DNA of 64,000 bases from JACVRW01 sp034664085 (GTDB taxonomy: Bacteria > Actinomycetota > Thermoleophilia > Solirubrobacterales > Thermoleophilaceae). The notes beneath the pieces were generated by a model. The model was given only the letters and a program-made list of their open reading frames with translations, did not search any database and was not told the origin of the DNA. Position 1 is the stretch's first letter, and each line of letters begins with the position of its first letter. The position numbers were made by a program, and so were the translations under genes. The DNA lies in NCBI GenBank assembly GCA_034664085.1, contig JAXDII010000035.1:30686-94685 (forward strand), read 5' to 3'. Below, in pieces: positions 49,906 through 58,098 of this stretch.

Positions 49906-51234
49906 GTGAGCATCTCACGCGACCTCGAACGCTACGCCGGCCTCTTCGCGTCCCGCACCAAGGTCATGAAGTCTTCGGCCATGCGTGACCTGATGGCGGT
50001 TACCGCACGCCCTGAGGTGATCTCGCTGGCGGGCGGCTTGCCCGACACGAGCACCTTCCCGCCGGAGACCTTCGCGGCGGTGGCGCAGCGGATCGCCGCG
50101 GAGTCGTGCGCCAAGGCGCTGCAGTACGGCCCGACCGACGGGCTCGACGAGACGAAGGACTGCATCGCCGAGGTGATGGCCGCCGAGGACATGGAGGTCG
50201 ACCGCGCCGACCTGATCGTGACCACCGGCGGGCAGCAGGTAATCGATCTGGTCACAAAGACGCTGATCGACCCGGGCGACGTGGTGATCGCCGAGGCGCC
50301 GACCTACCCGGGCGCCGTGCCGGTGTTCTGCTCCTATGAGGCCGAGGTCGTCCAGATCGACATGGACTCTGCGGGCATGCGCGTCGACGTGCTCGAGGAG
50401 ACACTGGACCGGCTGGACCGCGAGGGCCGGCGGCCGAAGTTCATCTACACGGTGCCCACGTTCCAGAACCCCGCCGGGGTCAGCATGTCGCTGGCGCGGC
50501 GCCGGCGCCTGGTCGAGGTGGCGCACGAGCGCGAGCTGCTCGTGCTCGAGGACAACCCCTACGGCCTGCTGCGCTACGAGGGCGACGGCCTCCCGCCGCT
50601 CTACTCGCTCGACGGCGGCGTGTACGTGATGTACCTCGGCACGTTCTCGAAGATCCTCTCCCCCGGGATCCGGCTCGGCTGGGTGGCGGCGCCGCCACCG
50701 GTCCTCGAGAAGATCAACGTGGGCAAGCAGGGGGCGGACCTCTGCACCTCCACGCTCTCCCAGCTGATGGTGCAGGCCTACTTCGAGCGGGGCAACTGGC
50801 GCGACTACGTCGACTCGCTGACCGACGTCTACCGCACCCGCCGCGACACGATGCTCGACGCCCTCGCCGAGCACTTCCCACCCCAGGCGGAGTGGACGCG
50901 TCCGGGCGGCGGGCTGTTCATCTGGGCGACGCTGCCGGACTTCATCGACACCACGGACCTGCTGGCCCGGGCGCTGCGCGACAACGTCGCGTTCGTGCCC
51001 GGCGAAGCCGCCTTCCTCGACGGCCGCGGACGCAGCTCGATGCGGCTCAACTTCTCCGGCTCCGACGAGGAGTCGATCCGCGAGGGCATCCGCCGCATCG
51101 GCGAAGTGATCAAGGAGCAGGTCGAGCTGTACGGCACGCTCACCGGCGAGCACCAGGCCGTGGTGGAGCCGAACGGCGAGGTCGTGCGCATGCCGACTCC
51201 CGCTCAGCGCGCACGGCGGGCCAAGGGCTCGTGA
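49906..51234 (+). CDS. Class I/II PLP aminotransferase (LysN/MocR-aminotransferase type)
   Basis: A 442-residue fold-type I aminotransferase. ISLAGGLPDTSTFPPE (about 40-55), LQYGPTDGLDETKDCIAEVM (about 71-90), EAPTYPGAV, the PLP-lysine region GTFSKILSPGIRLGWV (about 246-261) and the C-terminal RPGGGLFIWATLP identify the 2-aminoadipate/MocR-like branch. It lacks the GntR domain of MocR. GTG start. A GTGA overlap with ddl suggests a link to cell-wall amino acids or D-amino-acid precursors, which is inference. Confidence 0.88.
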   Translation: MSISRDLERYAGLFASRTKVMKSSAMRDLMAVTARPEVISLAGGLPDTSTFPPETFAAVAQRIAAESCAKALQYGPTDGLDETKDCIAEVMAAEDMEVDRADLIVTTGGQQVIDLVTKTLIDPGDVVIAEAPTYPGAVPVFCSYEAEVVQIDMDSAGMRVDVLEETLDRLDREGRRPKFIYTVPTFQNPAGVSMSLARRRRLVEVAHERELLVLEDNPYGLLRYEGDGLPPLYSLDGGVYVMYLGTFSKILSPGIRLGWVAAPPPVLEKINVGKQGADLCTSTLSQLMVQAYFERGNWRDYVDSLTDVYRTRRDTMLDALAEHFPPQAEWTRPGGGLFIWATLPDFIDTTDLLARALRDNVAFVPGEAAFLDGRGRSSMRLNFSGSDEESIREGIRRIGEVIKEQVELYGTLTGEHQAVVEPNGEVVRMPTPAQRARRAKGS

Positions 51235-52169
51235 GCCGAGTAGCGGTTCTGAAGGGCGGCCGGTCGCTGGAGCGGCAAGTGTCCCTGCGCTCGGGCGCGC
51301 GCGTGGAGGATGCCCTCGGCCGGCTCGGCCACGACGTGGTGCCGATCGACGTCGGGCTCGACCTGATCAGCCGGCTGCGCGACGTCGCACCCGACGTCGC
51401 CTTCATCGCGATGCACGGGCGCGACGGCGAGGACGGCACGGTGCAGGAGCTGCTGGAGATCCTGGACATCCCCTACACCGGCTCGGGCGTGCTGGCGTGC
51501 GCGCGCTCGATGGACAAGGTGCTGGCCAAGCATTTGATGCTCGAGGTCGGCATCCCCACTCCGGGGTTCTTCGCTTTCAACGAGACCGCGTTCCGGGAGC
51601 TGGGCGCCGGCGAGGCGCTCGGCGCGATCGAGGAGCGCCTCGACTTCCCGATCGTGGTCAAGCCGTCGAGCCAGGGGTCGGCGCTCGGGATCAAGTTCGC
51701 TCGCTCGGCCGCCGACGTGCCCGCCGCGCTGGTGGCGGCCTTCTCCTATGACTCCAAGGTGCTGCTCGAGCGCTACGTGGACGGCCGCGACCTGGCCGTC
51801 TCGATCCTCGACGGTGAGGCGCTGCCGGTCGTCGAGGCGGTCCCGCTGGGCGACGAGTTCTACGACTTCCAGGCCCGCTACGAGATCGGCCGCACCAGCT
51901 TCGTCTGCCCTGCCGAGCTGCCCCCCGAGACGACCGAGCAGGCACAAGACCTCGCGCTGCGCACCTACCGGCTGCTCGGCTGCCACGCCTTCGGCCGGGT
52001 GGACCTGCTGCTCGACGCAGCCGGCGAGCTGACCGTCCTGGAGGCCAACCCGATCCCAGGCCTCACCGAAACGAGCCTGCTGCCCCAGGCGGCCGAGGCA
52101 GCCGGGATCTCATTCGACCAGCTCGTGGGACGGATCTTGGAGCTGGCGCCGAACAGAGCGCCAGCCTAG
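51231..52169 (+). CDS. ddl: D-alanine--D-alanine ligase family protein
   Basis: A 312-residue ATP-grasp ligase making the peptidoglycan D-Ala-D-Ala dipeptide. VLKGGRSLERQVSLRSG at the start matches the family's GGxSxEHxVSLxS, DVAFIAMHGRDGEDGTVQELLEI (about 55-77) is conserved, as are VVKPSSQGSALGIK (about 140-153) and EANPIPGLTETSLLPQ (about 275-290). The middle motif has GSALG where most Ddl have GSSxG, and the tail reads EANPIPGLTET rather than EVNTLPGFT, so a related ligase specificity is possible. GTG start overlaps the aminotransferase TGA. Confidence 0.88.
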   Translation: MSRVAVLKGGRSLERQVSLRSGARVEDALGRLGHDVVPIDVGLDLISRLRDVAPDVAFIAMHGRDGEDGTVQELLEILDIPYTGSGVLACARSMDKVLAKHLMLEVGIPTPGFFAFNETAFRELGAGEALGAIEERLDFPIVVKPSSQGSALGIKFARSAADVPAALVAAFSYDSKVLLERYVDGRDLAVSILDGEALPVVEAVPLGDEFYDFQARYEIGRTSFVCPAELPPETTEQAQDLALRTYRLLGCHAFGRVDLLLDAAGELTVLEANPIPGLTETSLLPQAAEAAGISFDQLVGRILELAPNRAPA

Positions 52170-52208
52170 GCCGGCAGAGCAGCAAGCCGGCCAGGAATCA
52201 GCGGGGGA

Positions 52209-52230
52209 CCGGGGGCGTGGAGCCCCCCGG
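52209..52230. terminator. GC-rich hairpin between convergent ddl and bfn
   Basis: CCGGGGGC-GTGGA-GCCCCCCGG can fold into a strong stem with a small loop in the 65-bp gap between convergent genes. No T-tract on either side. Confidence 0.4.
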
Positions 52231-52234
52231 ATGC

Positions 52235-52750
52235 TTACCGCTCTTCTTCTTCCTCTTCCTCTTCTTCGCCGTTCGCGAAGTCCTCGGGCGTGACGTTGTC
52301 GAGGAAGTCCTTGAACTTCTCGACGACCTCTTCGGTGTCCTCGACCTCGTGCTCGAACTCGATGGCGGACTCCGAGATCACGTCCTCGGCGGCGAAGATG
52401 GGTGCGCCGGTGCGCACCGCGAGGGCGAGCGCATCGGACGGGCGCGAGTCGATCGGGATCTCGCGCCCGTTGAGCTGCAGCGTCACCTCGGCGTAGAAGG
52501 TGTTCTCGCGCAGCTCGGTGACGGCGACCCGGGTGCAGGAGACGTCGAGCTCCGAGAGCATCTCGCTGATCAGGTCATGCGTCATCGGGCGCGGCGTGTT
52601 CGCTCCCTGGAGCTTCATCAGGATCGCTGCCGCCTCGGGATGGCCGATCCAGATCGGGAGGAACTTGTTGCCGTCGCGTGTCTTCAGGAGCACGATCGGC
52701 TGCTTGCCGACCATGTCGAAGCTGACGCCGTAGATGACCATTTCCTGCAT
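52235..52750 (-). CDS. Bifunctional nuclease family protein (DUF151/BFN)
   Basis: A 171-residue protein. KQPIVLLKTRDGNKFLPIWIGHPEAAAI (about 16-43) and IDSRPSDALALAVRTGAPIFAAEDV (about 96-120) are the BFN-domain signatures; plant members have DNase and RNase activity, bacterial roles are unclear. The C-terminus ends in nine or ten consecutive acidic residues, mostly Glu, coded by GAA/GAG triplets. ATG 52750 has TAGACT 11 nt upstream on the minus strand. Converges with ddl. Confidence 0.88.
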   Translation of the reverse strand: MQEMVIYGVSFDMVGKQPIVLLKTRDGNKFLPIWIGHPEAAAILMKLQGANTPRPMTHDLISEMLSELDVSCTRVAVTELRENTFYAEVTLQLNGREIPIDSRPSDALALAVRTGAPIFAAEDVISESAIEFEHEVEDTEEVVEKFKDFLDNVTPEDFANGEEEEEEEEER

Positions 52751-52761
52751 GGACTCTGGAC

Positions 52762-52767
52762 AGTCTA
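52762..52767 (-). promoter_or_regulatory. Putative -10 (TAGACT) for bfn
   Basis: Minus-strand TAGACT ends 11 nt before ATG 52750; same hexamer as in front of dcd. Confidence 0.45.
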
Positions 52768-52882
52768 GAGCCGCGCGAACGGACCCACCAGAACGACCGA
52801 GGGCCCCCGTGGGGACCCTCGTGGCACTCGCCTGTTGCCTGGTCCGCAGCGCGGCCGGCACAGCCCGGCTGCTTGCGGCTGA

Positions 52883-52956
52883 TGGGCGATCCTGGACTCG
52901 AACCAGGGACCTCGTCCTTATCAGAGACGCGCTCTAACCGGCTGAGCTAATCGCCC
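52883..52956 (-). tRNA. tRNA-Ile (GAT)
   Basis: Minus-strand GGGCGAT...ATCGCCC acceptor stem with A discriminator, TTAGCTCAGCCGGTTAGAGC D-arm, anticodon loop CTCTGATAAGG (anticodon GAT) and GGTTCGAGTCC T-loop. Its first ten bases are also the end of parB. CCA is not encoded. Confidence 0.96.
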
Positions 52957-53888
52957 GCAACGCCGGCCTCGGTGGCCGGGCGAACGCCGATTGTAGCGGC
53001 GGCTCGTCGCTCTCTGACGACCCGCCGCACCCCGGCGGCGAGCATCGAACGGGCCAGCTCGATCGCCTCGCTGGGCTCGTCGAACTCGATCTCCACCACG
53101 CAGCGGTCGCCCTTGGCCCGAGCGCGCACCTCGCGACCGAGCGCGGCGGCCAGCGTGTCCTCCGCCGCAGCCAAGGCTTCGGCGAGATCGGGGTGCACGA
53201 CTCTCGGCCGGCGCGGCTCGGCGTCGCCGCTCTCGGCCTCGCGTGCGCGCCGCTCGGTCTCGCGGACGGACCAGCCGCCGTCGCGCGCGGAGCGGGCGAG
53301 CCGCCGGCGGGCGGTGTGGTCCTTGCAAACCAGGATGGCGCGGCCGTGGCCCTCGCTCAGGCTGCCGGCCTCGATCAGCTCGAGCACCTCCTCGGGGAGG
53401 TCGAGCAGCCGGATCAGGTTGGAGATCGCGACGCGGCTGCGACCGACGCGCCGGCCGACCTCCTCCTTGGTGAGACCGAGGTCGTCGACGAGCATCGCGC
53501 AGGCGCGCGCCTCCTCGACGGCGTTCAGGTTCTGGCGCGCCATGTTCTCGGCGAGCGCGAGGTCGAGCCGCTCCCAGTCGTCGGCCTGGCGCAGCATGGC
53601 CGGGATCAGCTCGAGCTCCGCGATGCGGGAAGCGCGCAGGCGCCGCTCGCCTGCGACGAGCTCGTAGCGGCCGCCGGCCAGCGGGCGCACGACGATCGGC
53701 TGCAGCACCCCGCGCGTGCGGATCGAGTCCGCCAGCTCGATCAGCTTCGTCTCGTCGAACGTGCGGCGGGGCTGGCGCGGGTTCGGGTCGATCAGCTCGA
53801 CCGGGATCTCGCGGAGCCCGTCCTCGTCACCCGGGCGCGGCAGGATGGCGGCAAGCCCCCGCCCCATGCCGCGGCGGTCCTCAGACAT
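52947..53888 (-). CDS. parB: Chromosome-partitioning protein ParB
   Basis: A 313-residue CTP-dependent clamp that loads at parS and organises the origin. MGRGLAAILP near the start interacts with ParA; the ParB domain has IDPNPRQPRRTF, ELVAGERRLRAS (arginine-rich CTP box, about 77-88) and ALAENMARQNLN; the HTH is TKEEVGRRVGRSRVAISNLIRLLDLP (about 130-155). The C-terminal dimerisation region is diverged. The last codons and TAG lie inside the tRNA-Ile gene. ATG 53888 is the likely start; parA ends 50 bp upstream. Confidence 0.95.
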   Translation of the reverse strand: MSEDRRGMGRGLAAILPRPGDEDGLREIPVELIDPNPRQPRRTFDETKLIELADSIRTRGVLQPIVVRPLAGGRYELVAGERRLRASRIAELELIPAMLRQADDWERLDLALAENMARQNLNAVEEARACAMLVDDLGLTKEEVGRRVGRSRVAISNLIRLLDLPEEVLELIEAGSLSEGHGRAILVCKDHTARRRLARSARDGGWSVRETERRAREAESGDAEPRRPRVVHPDLAEALAAAEDTLAAALGREVRARAKGDRCVVEIEFDEPSEAIELARSMLAAGVRRVVRERRAAATIGVRPATEAGVAGD

Positions 53889-53938
53889 GACCGCTCTCCC
53901 GATTATCTCCGCGCTGTTCATCTCGACTACCGCAGACT

Positions 53939-54697
53939 TCAACCACGAGCGGCGACCTCCTTCGCGAGCTTGAGGTACGCGGCGCTGCCGGCGCTGTGAG
54001 GGGCGTGCTGAAGGACGGGCACGCCGAAGCTCGGAGCCTCGCCGAGGCGCACGTTGCGGGGGACGACCGTGTCGAAGACGAGCTCGGGGAAGTGCTCGCG
54101 CACCTCGCGCTCGACGTCGCGGGCAAGGCGCGTGCGCCCGTCGTACATCGTCAGGATCATCCCGGCGATGGTCAGCCGCGGGTTGAGCTCGCGCTGGATC
54201 AGCGAGAGCGTGTCGAGCAGCTGGGCGAGTCCCTCGAGCGCGAAGTACTCCGTCTGCACCGGCACGATCACCTTGTCGGCCGCGACGAGCGCGTTGACGG
54301 TCAGCGGCCCGAGCGACGGCGGGCAGTCGAGCAGGGTGAACAGGTAACGCTCCTTCACCTCGCCGAGTCGCTCGCGCAGCGTGCCCTCGGAGCCGGCGAT
54401 GCGCGGGAGCTCCACGGTGGCGCCGGCGAGGTCCGGCGTGGACGGCACCACGTCCAGCTGCTCGATCCCGCTCGGCCTGGCCGCGTCGCTCAGCGTGAGG
54501 CGACCGGACAGGCACTCGTAGACGTTCGGAGTGCTGTCCTTGGGAAGCCCAAGTGCAACCGTTGCATTGCACTGCGGGTCGAGGTCGACCAGCAGCGTGG
54601 GGTAGCCGGCGCCTGCGATCGAGGCGCCGAGGTTGACCGCGGTGGTGGTCTTGCCCACCCCGCCCTTCTGGTTCGCGACTGCGAGAACGCTTCCCAT
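53939..54697 (-). CDS. parA: Chromosome-partitioning ATPase ParA
   Basis: A 252-residue deviant-Walker ATPase acting on the nucleoid with ParB. VANQKGGVGKTTTAVNLGAS (about 6-25) is the Walker A with signature lysine; VDLDPQCNAT (about 37-46), LLDCPPSLGPLT (about 118-129) and MYDGRTRLARDVEREVREHF (about 177-196) are typical. ATG 54697 has TACTTT 10 nt upstream. An upstream ATG (54709) is less likely. A perfect inverted repeat lies 45-70 bp before the start. Confidence 0.96.
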   Translation of the reverse strand: MGSVLAVANQKGGVGKTTTAVNLGASIAGAGYPTLLVDLDPQCNATVALGLPKDSTPNVYECLSGRLTLSDAARPSGIEQLDVVPSTPDLAGATVELPRIAGSEGTLRERLGEVKERYLFTLLDCPPSLGPLTVNALVAADKVIVPVQTEYFALEGLAQLLDTLSLIQRELNPRLTIAGMILTMYDGRTRLARDVEREVREHFPELVFDTVVPRNVRLGEAPSFGVPVLQHAPHSAGSAAYLKLAKEVAARG

Positions 54698-54707
54698 GGC
54701 GCAGCCC

Positions 54708-54713
54708 AAAGTA
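54708..54713 (-). promoter_or_regulatory. Putative -10 (TACTTT) for parAB
   Basis: Minus-strand TACTTT ends 10 nt before ATG 54697, suggesting a leaderless parAB message. Confidence 0.45.
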
Positions 54714-54741
54714 CGGTTCGGCCCGGTCGGAAGGGGCGAGC

Positions 54742-54767
54742 GCGTTCGTTCGACCCCGAACGAACGC
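54742..54767. repeat. Perfect 11-bp inverted repeat between rsmG and parA
   Basis: GCGTTCGTTCG (54742-54752), loop ACCC, CGAACGAACGC (54757-54767). It sits 13 bp beyond the rsmG stop and about 30 bp upstream of the parA -10. No T-run follows, so it may be a transcription terminator of the rsmG operon or an operator for parAB. Confidence 0.7.
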
Positions 54768-54779
54768 AGGGCGGGCCGG

Positions 54780-55502
54780 CTAGCCCAGCGGGCGCTTGGC
54801 CGCCATGCCGGGCCGGCGCGGGTAGCGCTCCGGCGTGGGCGCGATCTTGCGGAACACGTGCAGGTGCCGATCGCGAGCGCCCTCGAACGGCGTCACCCGG
54901 CGCACCTCCTCGACCTCCATCCCGAGCGCGTCGGCCGCTGCCCGTCCGCGCCGCTCCTCGTCCTCGGCCCGCGCCCCCTTCCAGGCGACCAGCACGCCGC
55001 CCTCGCGCAGCAGCGGCGCCGCGTATTCCGCCAGCACCGGCAGGGCCGCCACCGCCCGCACCGTGACGGCGTCATACGCCCCAGCGCCGCCGCCAAGGGC
55101 AGGAGCCGTCGCCGCCCACTCCTCGGCACGCGCCGTGACCGCCCGTGCGTTGTCGATCCGAGCCGCCTGCGCGAGGCGCTCCACCACGGCGCTCTTGCGC
55201 CCCGTGGACTCGATCAGGTCCACCTGGGCGCTGGGCAGGGCGATCGCAAGCGCCAGGCCGGGGAAGCCGGCGCCGGCGCCCACGTCCGCGATGCGGCTCG
55301 CACGGGCGAGGCCAGCGACCTCGAGCCCGGTGAGGCTGTCGGCGACGTGTGCATCGAGCGCCGCGGGCGGGTCGCTCACGCTGGTGTGCGGGTCGGGCTC
55401 CGCAGCGAGCGCCTCCAACAGCAGGCGGATCTGCTCGTCCGAGCCCGCGGACAACCGGAAGCGCTCACAGACGGCAGCGAGCGTTTCCCGTGAAACGGTC
55501 AG
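54780..55502 (-). CDS. rsmG: 16S rRNA (guanine527-N7)-methyltransferase RsmG
   Basis: Methylates G527 of 16S rRNA. The product from CTG 55502 is 240 residues and begins (M)TVSRETLAAVCERF; SAM motif I is IADVGAGAGFPGLALAI (about 73-89) and LIESTGRKSAVVERL follows, with VTVRAVAALPVLAEYAAPLL typical of the family. The first canonical start in this frame, TTG 55454, would cut off the conserved N-terminal helix. CTG overlaps the khpB TGA as CTGA. The first codons contain a parS-like site. Confidence 0.88.
   Translation of the reverse strand: MTVSRETLAAVCERFRLSAGSDEQIRLLLEALAAEPDPHTSVSDPPAALDAHVADSLTGLEVAGLARASRIADVGAGAGFPGLALAIALPSAQVDLIESTGRKSAVVERLAQAARIDNARAVTARAEEWAATAPALGGGAGAYDAVTVRAVAALPVLAEYAAPLLREGGVLVAWKGARAEDEERRGRAAADALGMEVEEVRRVTPFEGARDRHLHVFRKIAPTPERYPRRPGMAAKRPLG
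55482..55497. other. parS-like site in rsmG
   Basis: cgtttcccgtgaaacg on the plus strand. The core differs from the consensus GTTTCACGTGAAAC at one base (A to C). It is identical to the site in dnaN and lies 1.6 kb from parB, as expected for an origin-proximal ParB-binding site. Confidence 0.75.
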
Positions 55503-56188
55503 CGTTCGCGGAAGGCGCCCGCGGGGCTGACCACCAGCCGGCGATCGGGCTCGTCGCCCTCGGAGTGGGTCTCCACGTCCGTGCGCTCGCTCAGGTACGT
55601 GTGCACGATCTTGCGCTCGGTCGCCCGCATCGGCTCGAGCTCCACCGCGCGGTCGTAGCGCAGCGCCTCCGCGGCGGCGCGGTCAGCCATGCGCTGCAGC
55701 GCCGTCTCACGCCGCTCGCGGTACCCGGCGGCGTCGACGATCACCTGCTTGCGCTCCTCGTGGCCGCGGTAGGCGGCCCTGAAGGCGAGGTGCTGGACGG
55801 CGTCGATGGTCGCGCCGTGCTTGCCGATCAGCAGTCCCAGCTCGTCCCCATTGACCGTCGCGCGCAGCTCATCGTCGGTCTCGTCGATGTCCACCGTCGC
55901 GCGCAGCCCGAGCGCGTGGACGATGCGGCCCACGATCGCTCGCACTCGCTCGCCGGGCTCCTCGGGGATCAGCTCCGCCGCTTCGCGCCAGGCCTCCTCG
56001 TCGACCTCTGCGCGCACGCGCGTGGGGCCCTCCGCGTCCGGATCGCCGACGACCTCGAACTGGACAGACTCGGCAGTGATGCCCGGAAAGCGCGGCTCGA
56101 GCTGCTTCATCGCGGCCCACTTGGCCTCGCCGAGGCTGTCGCCCTCGCCTTCCGCGGACAGGTCCTCGGTGCGCGGGTCCTCGGTCAT
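55499..56188 (-). CDS. khpB: RNA-binding protein KhpB/Jag (KH and R3H domains)
   Basis: A 229-residue cytoplasmic RNA-binding protein. An acidic N-terminal region (1-70) precedes the KH-like domain with GDELGLLIGKHGATIDAVQHL (about 113-133) and the R3H domain (about 150-205) with the R-x3-H signature in ATERKIVHTYL. The family affects cell division and wall synthesis through RNA binding. ATG overlaps the yidC stop (ATGA). Conserved position between yidC and rsmG. Confidence 0.94.
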   Translation of the reverse strand: MTEDPRTEDLSAEGEGDSLGEAKWAAMKQLEPRFPGITAESVQFEVVGDPDAEGPTRVRAEVDEEAWREAAELIPEEPGERVRAIVGRIVHALGLRATVDIDETDDELRATVNGDELGLLIGKHGATIDAVQHLAFRAAYRGHEERKQVIVDAAGYRERRETALQRMADRAAAEALRYDRAVELEPMRATERKIVHTYLSERTDVETHSEGDEPDRRLVVSPAGAFRER

Positions 56189-57045
56189 CGGCGGCGGCCC
56201 GAGCGCTTCTTCTTCTTGCGCGGCGAGCGCGGCGGCGCCTTGGCGGGCCCGCCATTGCCGTCCGAGACGACCTTCGCCGCGGTGGCCGTGCCGCCACCGT
56301 CGCCATCCGCGGCCGCGGCCTTCTCCGCAGGCGGCTTGCCGCGCGCGGGCTTCGGGCCCTCCTCGGCGGACGGCCCGACCGGCTCAGGCTTCGGGTACAG
56401 CTTCTTGACCAGCAGCTGCTGCCCGATCGTCCACACGTTGGTGGTGATCCAGTAGACGATCAGCCCGGCCTCGAAGTTGACGATGAAGATGACGAAGACG
56501 AACGGCAGCGCGAACATGATGCGGCGCTGCATCGGGTCCGCGCTGAGCGCCGTGACCGCGCTAGCCGCCAGCTGCGTGCCGACGTACAGCACGATCAGCA
56601 CGCCGAGCAGGACCGGGTCGGTCACCTTCGCGGCCAGGTCGTCGATGAAGAGGAAGCCCGGGTTGTCTGCGATGTCCGCCTTGAACGAGTCCGAGCGCAG
56701 CAGGTAGAAGAGCGAGATGAAGAAGGGGATCTGCAGCAGCAGCGGGAGGCAGGACCCGAGCGGGTTGACCTTCTCGCGCTGGTAGAAGGCCATGACCTCC
56801 TGGTTCATGCGCTGCCGGTCGTCCTTGTAGCGCTCCTGGATGCGCTTGATCTCGGGCTGCAGCGTCTGCAGGCGCTGCATCGACTTCACGCCCTTGAACG
56901 TGAGCGGCAGGATGACGAGCCGGACCGTGAAGGTCAGCAGGATGATCGACCAGCCCCAGCTGCCCGGGAAGTCTCCGAGCAGGTTGTGCCAGAAGCGGAG
57001 GACCGCCTCGCAGGCGTCGATCAGCGGCTGTAGGACGGATTGCAT
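56185..57045 (-). CDS. yidC: Membrane protein insertase YidC
   Basis: A 286-residue Oxa1/YidC insertase. Five membrane segments are visible: near 30-50, 112-128, 155-175 and two near 180-215. SIILLTFTVRLVILPLTFKGVKSMQRLQTLQPEI (about 33-66) and VNPLGSCLPLLLQIPFFISLFYLL (about 94-117) are the core signatures. The C-terminus (about 225-286) is a long Lys/Arg/Pro-rich tail ending KKKKRSGRRR, likely for ribosome contact. Two nt after yidD. Confidence 0.95.
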   Translation of the reverse strand: MQSVLQPLIDACEAVLRFWHNLLGDFPGSWGWSIILLTFTVRLVILPLTFKGVKSMQRLQTLQPEIKRIQERYKDDRQRMNQEVMAFYQREKVNPLGSCLPLLLQIPFFISLFYLLRSDSFKADIADNPGFLFIDDLAAKVTDPVLLGVLIVLYVGTQLAASAVTALSADPMQRRIMFALPFVFVIFIVNFEAGLIVYWITTNVWTIGQQLLVKKLYPKPEPVGPSAEEGPKPARGKPPAEKAAAADGDGGGTATAAKVVSDGNGGPAKAPPRSPRKKKKRSGRRR

Positions 57046-57047
57046 GG

Positions 57048-57299
57048 TTAGGGCTGGGGGCGCGAACGGAACAGCTTCTGGTCTTCCACGAAGTCGACGC
57101 CGCCGTGGCTCCAGGGGTTGCAGCGGAGCAGGCGCCAGCCGGCGAGGACGACCCCTCGCAGTATGCCGTAGCGCCTGACGGCTTGGACGGCGTACTCCGA
57201 GCAGGACGGATGGTACTTACAGCGGGCCGGCAGGGCCGGCGAGATCGTGCGCTGGTAGAGGCGGATCGGACTGACCAGGATCGTCCGGAGCGCGCTCAC
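57048..57299 (-). CDS. yidD: Membrane protein insertion efficiency factor YidD
   Basis: An 83-residue small peripheral protein. LVSPIRLYQRTISPALPARCKYHPSCSEYAVQAV (about 8-41), with cysteines in the CKYHPSCSEY motif, and WSHGGVDFV are diagnostic. It assists YidC-dependent insertion. ATG... start at 57299 is GTG-overlapped with the rnpA stop (4 nt), and yidC follows 2 nt downstream. Confidence 0.95.
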   Translation of the reverse strand: MSALRTILVSPIRLYQRTISPALPARCKYHPSCSEYAVQAVRRYGILRGVVLAGWRLLRCNPWSHGGVDFVEDQKLFRSRPQP

Positions 57300-57682
57300 G
57301 AGCCGCCCTCCTGGCGGCCGGAGAGCCCTGCCTCGGCGAGCACGGAGCGCAGAGCCTGCTCGATCGCCTGCTCACCACCCTCGCGCGCGAGCTCGCCCGC
57401 GGCCGGTCGCGCGACGATCACGAAGTCGTGCCCGGGGGTCAGCTCGGCGGCGGTGGACCAGAAAGCGTCGCGCAACAGCCGCTTGATGCGGTTGCGCTCC
57501 ACCGCGCCGCCCAGCTTGCGGCCGACGGAGATCCCCAGGCGCGGGTCCGTCTCGTCGTCCGTGCGCGGGAACGCGTAGACGACGAGGTGCCTGCTGGCGT
57601 GCGAGCGGCCCTCGCGGTACACACGCTCGAATTCGCCGCTGCGCGACAGCCGGCGGCGCTTGCGGCGCGCGCGGTCGCCCAT
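57296..57682 (-). CDS. rnpA: Ribonuclease P protein component
   Basis: A 128-residue basic protein that helps RNase P RNA cleave tRNA leaders. RLSRSGEFERVYREGRSHASRHLVVYAF (about 11-38) and the RNR motif region GRKLGGAVERNRIKRLLRDAF (about 54-74) are clear. The 30-residue C-terminal extension is longer than in compact RnpA. ATG 57682, four bases after the rpmH stop region. Confidence 0.95.
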   Translation of the reverse strand: MGDRARRKRRRLSRSGEFERVYREGRSHASRHLVVYAFPRTDDETDPRLGISVGRKLGGAVERNRIKRLLRDAFWSTAAELTPGHDFVIVARPAAGELAREGGEQAIEQALRSVLAEAGLSGRQEGGS

Positions 57683-57686
57683 CGGG

Positions 57687-57821
57687 CTAAGGCGTGAGCC
57701 GCTTGCGGCCCTTGGTGCGGCGGCGCCTCAACACGTGACGGCCGGCGCGGGTGCTCATGCGCGAGCGGAAGCCGTGGGTGCGTGCGCGCTTGCGCTTCTT
57801 GGGCTGATAGGTGCGCTTCAT
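57687..57821 (-). CDS. rpmH: 50S ribosomal protein L34
   Basis: A 44-residue very basic ribosomal protein: MKRTYQPKKRKRARTHGFRSR, then MSTRAGRHVLRRRRTKGRKRL (given in two parts). Exactly the length and pattern of L34. ATG 57821. First gene of the rpmH-rnpA-yidD-yidC-khpB-rsmG operon and divergent from dnaA. No TANNNT hexamer is placed for a leaderless start here, so it probably has a longer leader. Confidence 0.97.
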   Translation of the reverse strand: MKRTYQPKKRKRARTHGFRSRMSTRAGRHVLRRRRTKGRKRLTP

Positions 57822-58098
57822 GGTGATGGGTAGCGGCAGCCCGGAAGAGAGCCGGTGCCGCGAGCGGAGGGTACACGACGGCGGGCGATGCGCCCCGCAA
57901 TTGGGCGTGGCGGCCCGCCTCATGGAGGGGTCCACCCTTTTCTCGCGTAATGCGGGGAACCCTGCCGGGGGGGCGCCGGGCCGCTCAGGCGCCGTTGTAT
58001 TCTCGGCTCGCCGAGGGCAGCGGTGGCGGTCCTACCCGCAGTTCCTCTCCCTTTCAGTGTGACTTGAGACAAGGCCCCCACGAGGGTCTCGACTGCCT
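57822..58098. other. rpmH-dnaA intergenic region (candidate origin/promoter region)
   Basis: A 277-bp gap between divergent rpmH and dnaA. I see no TTATCCACA-type DnaA boxes. It holds CCCTTTTCTCGCGTAA at 57935-57950, related to motifs upstream of dnaN and gyrB, and a TTGTATTCT stretch near 57993-58001 that could be a dnaA promoter -10. Confidence 0.5.
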
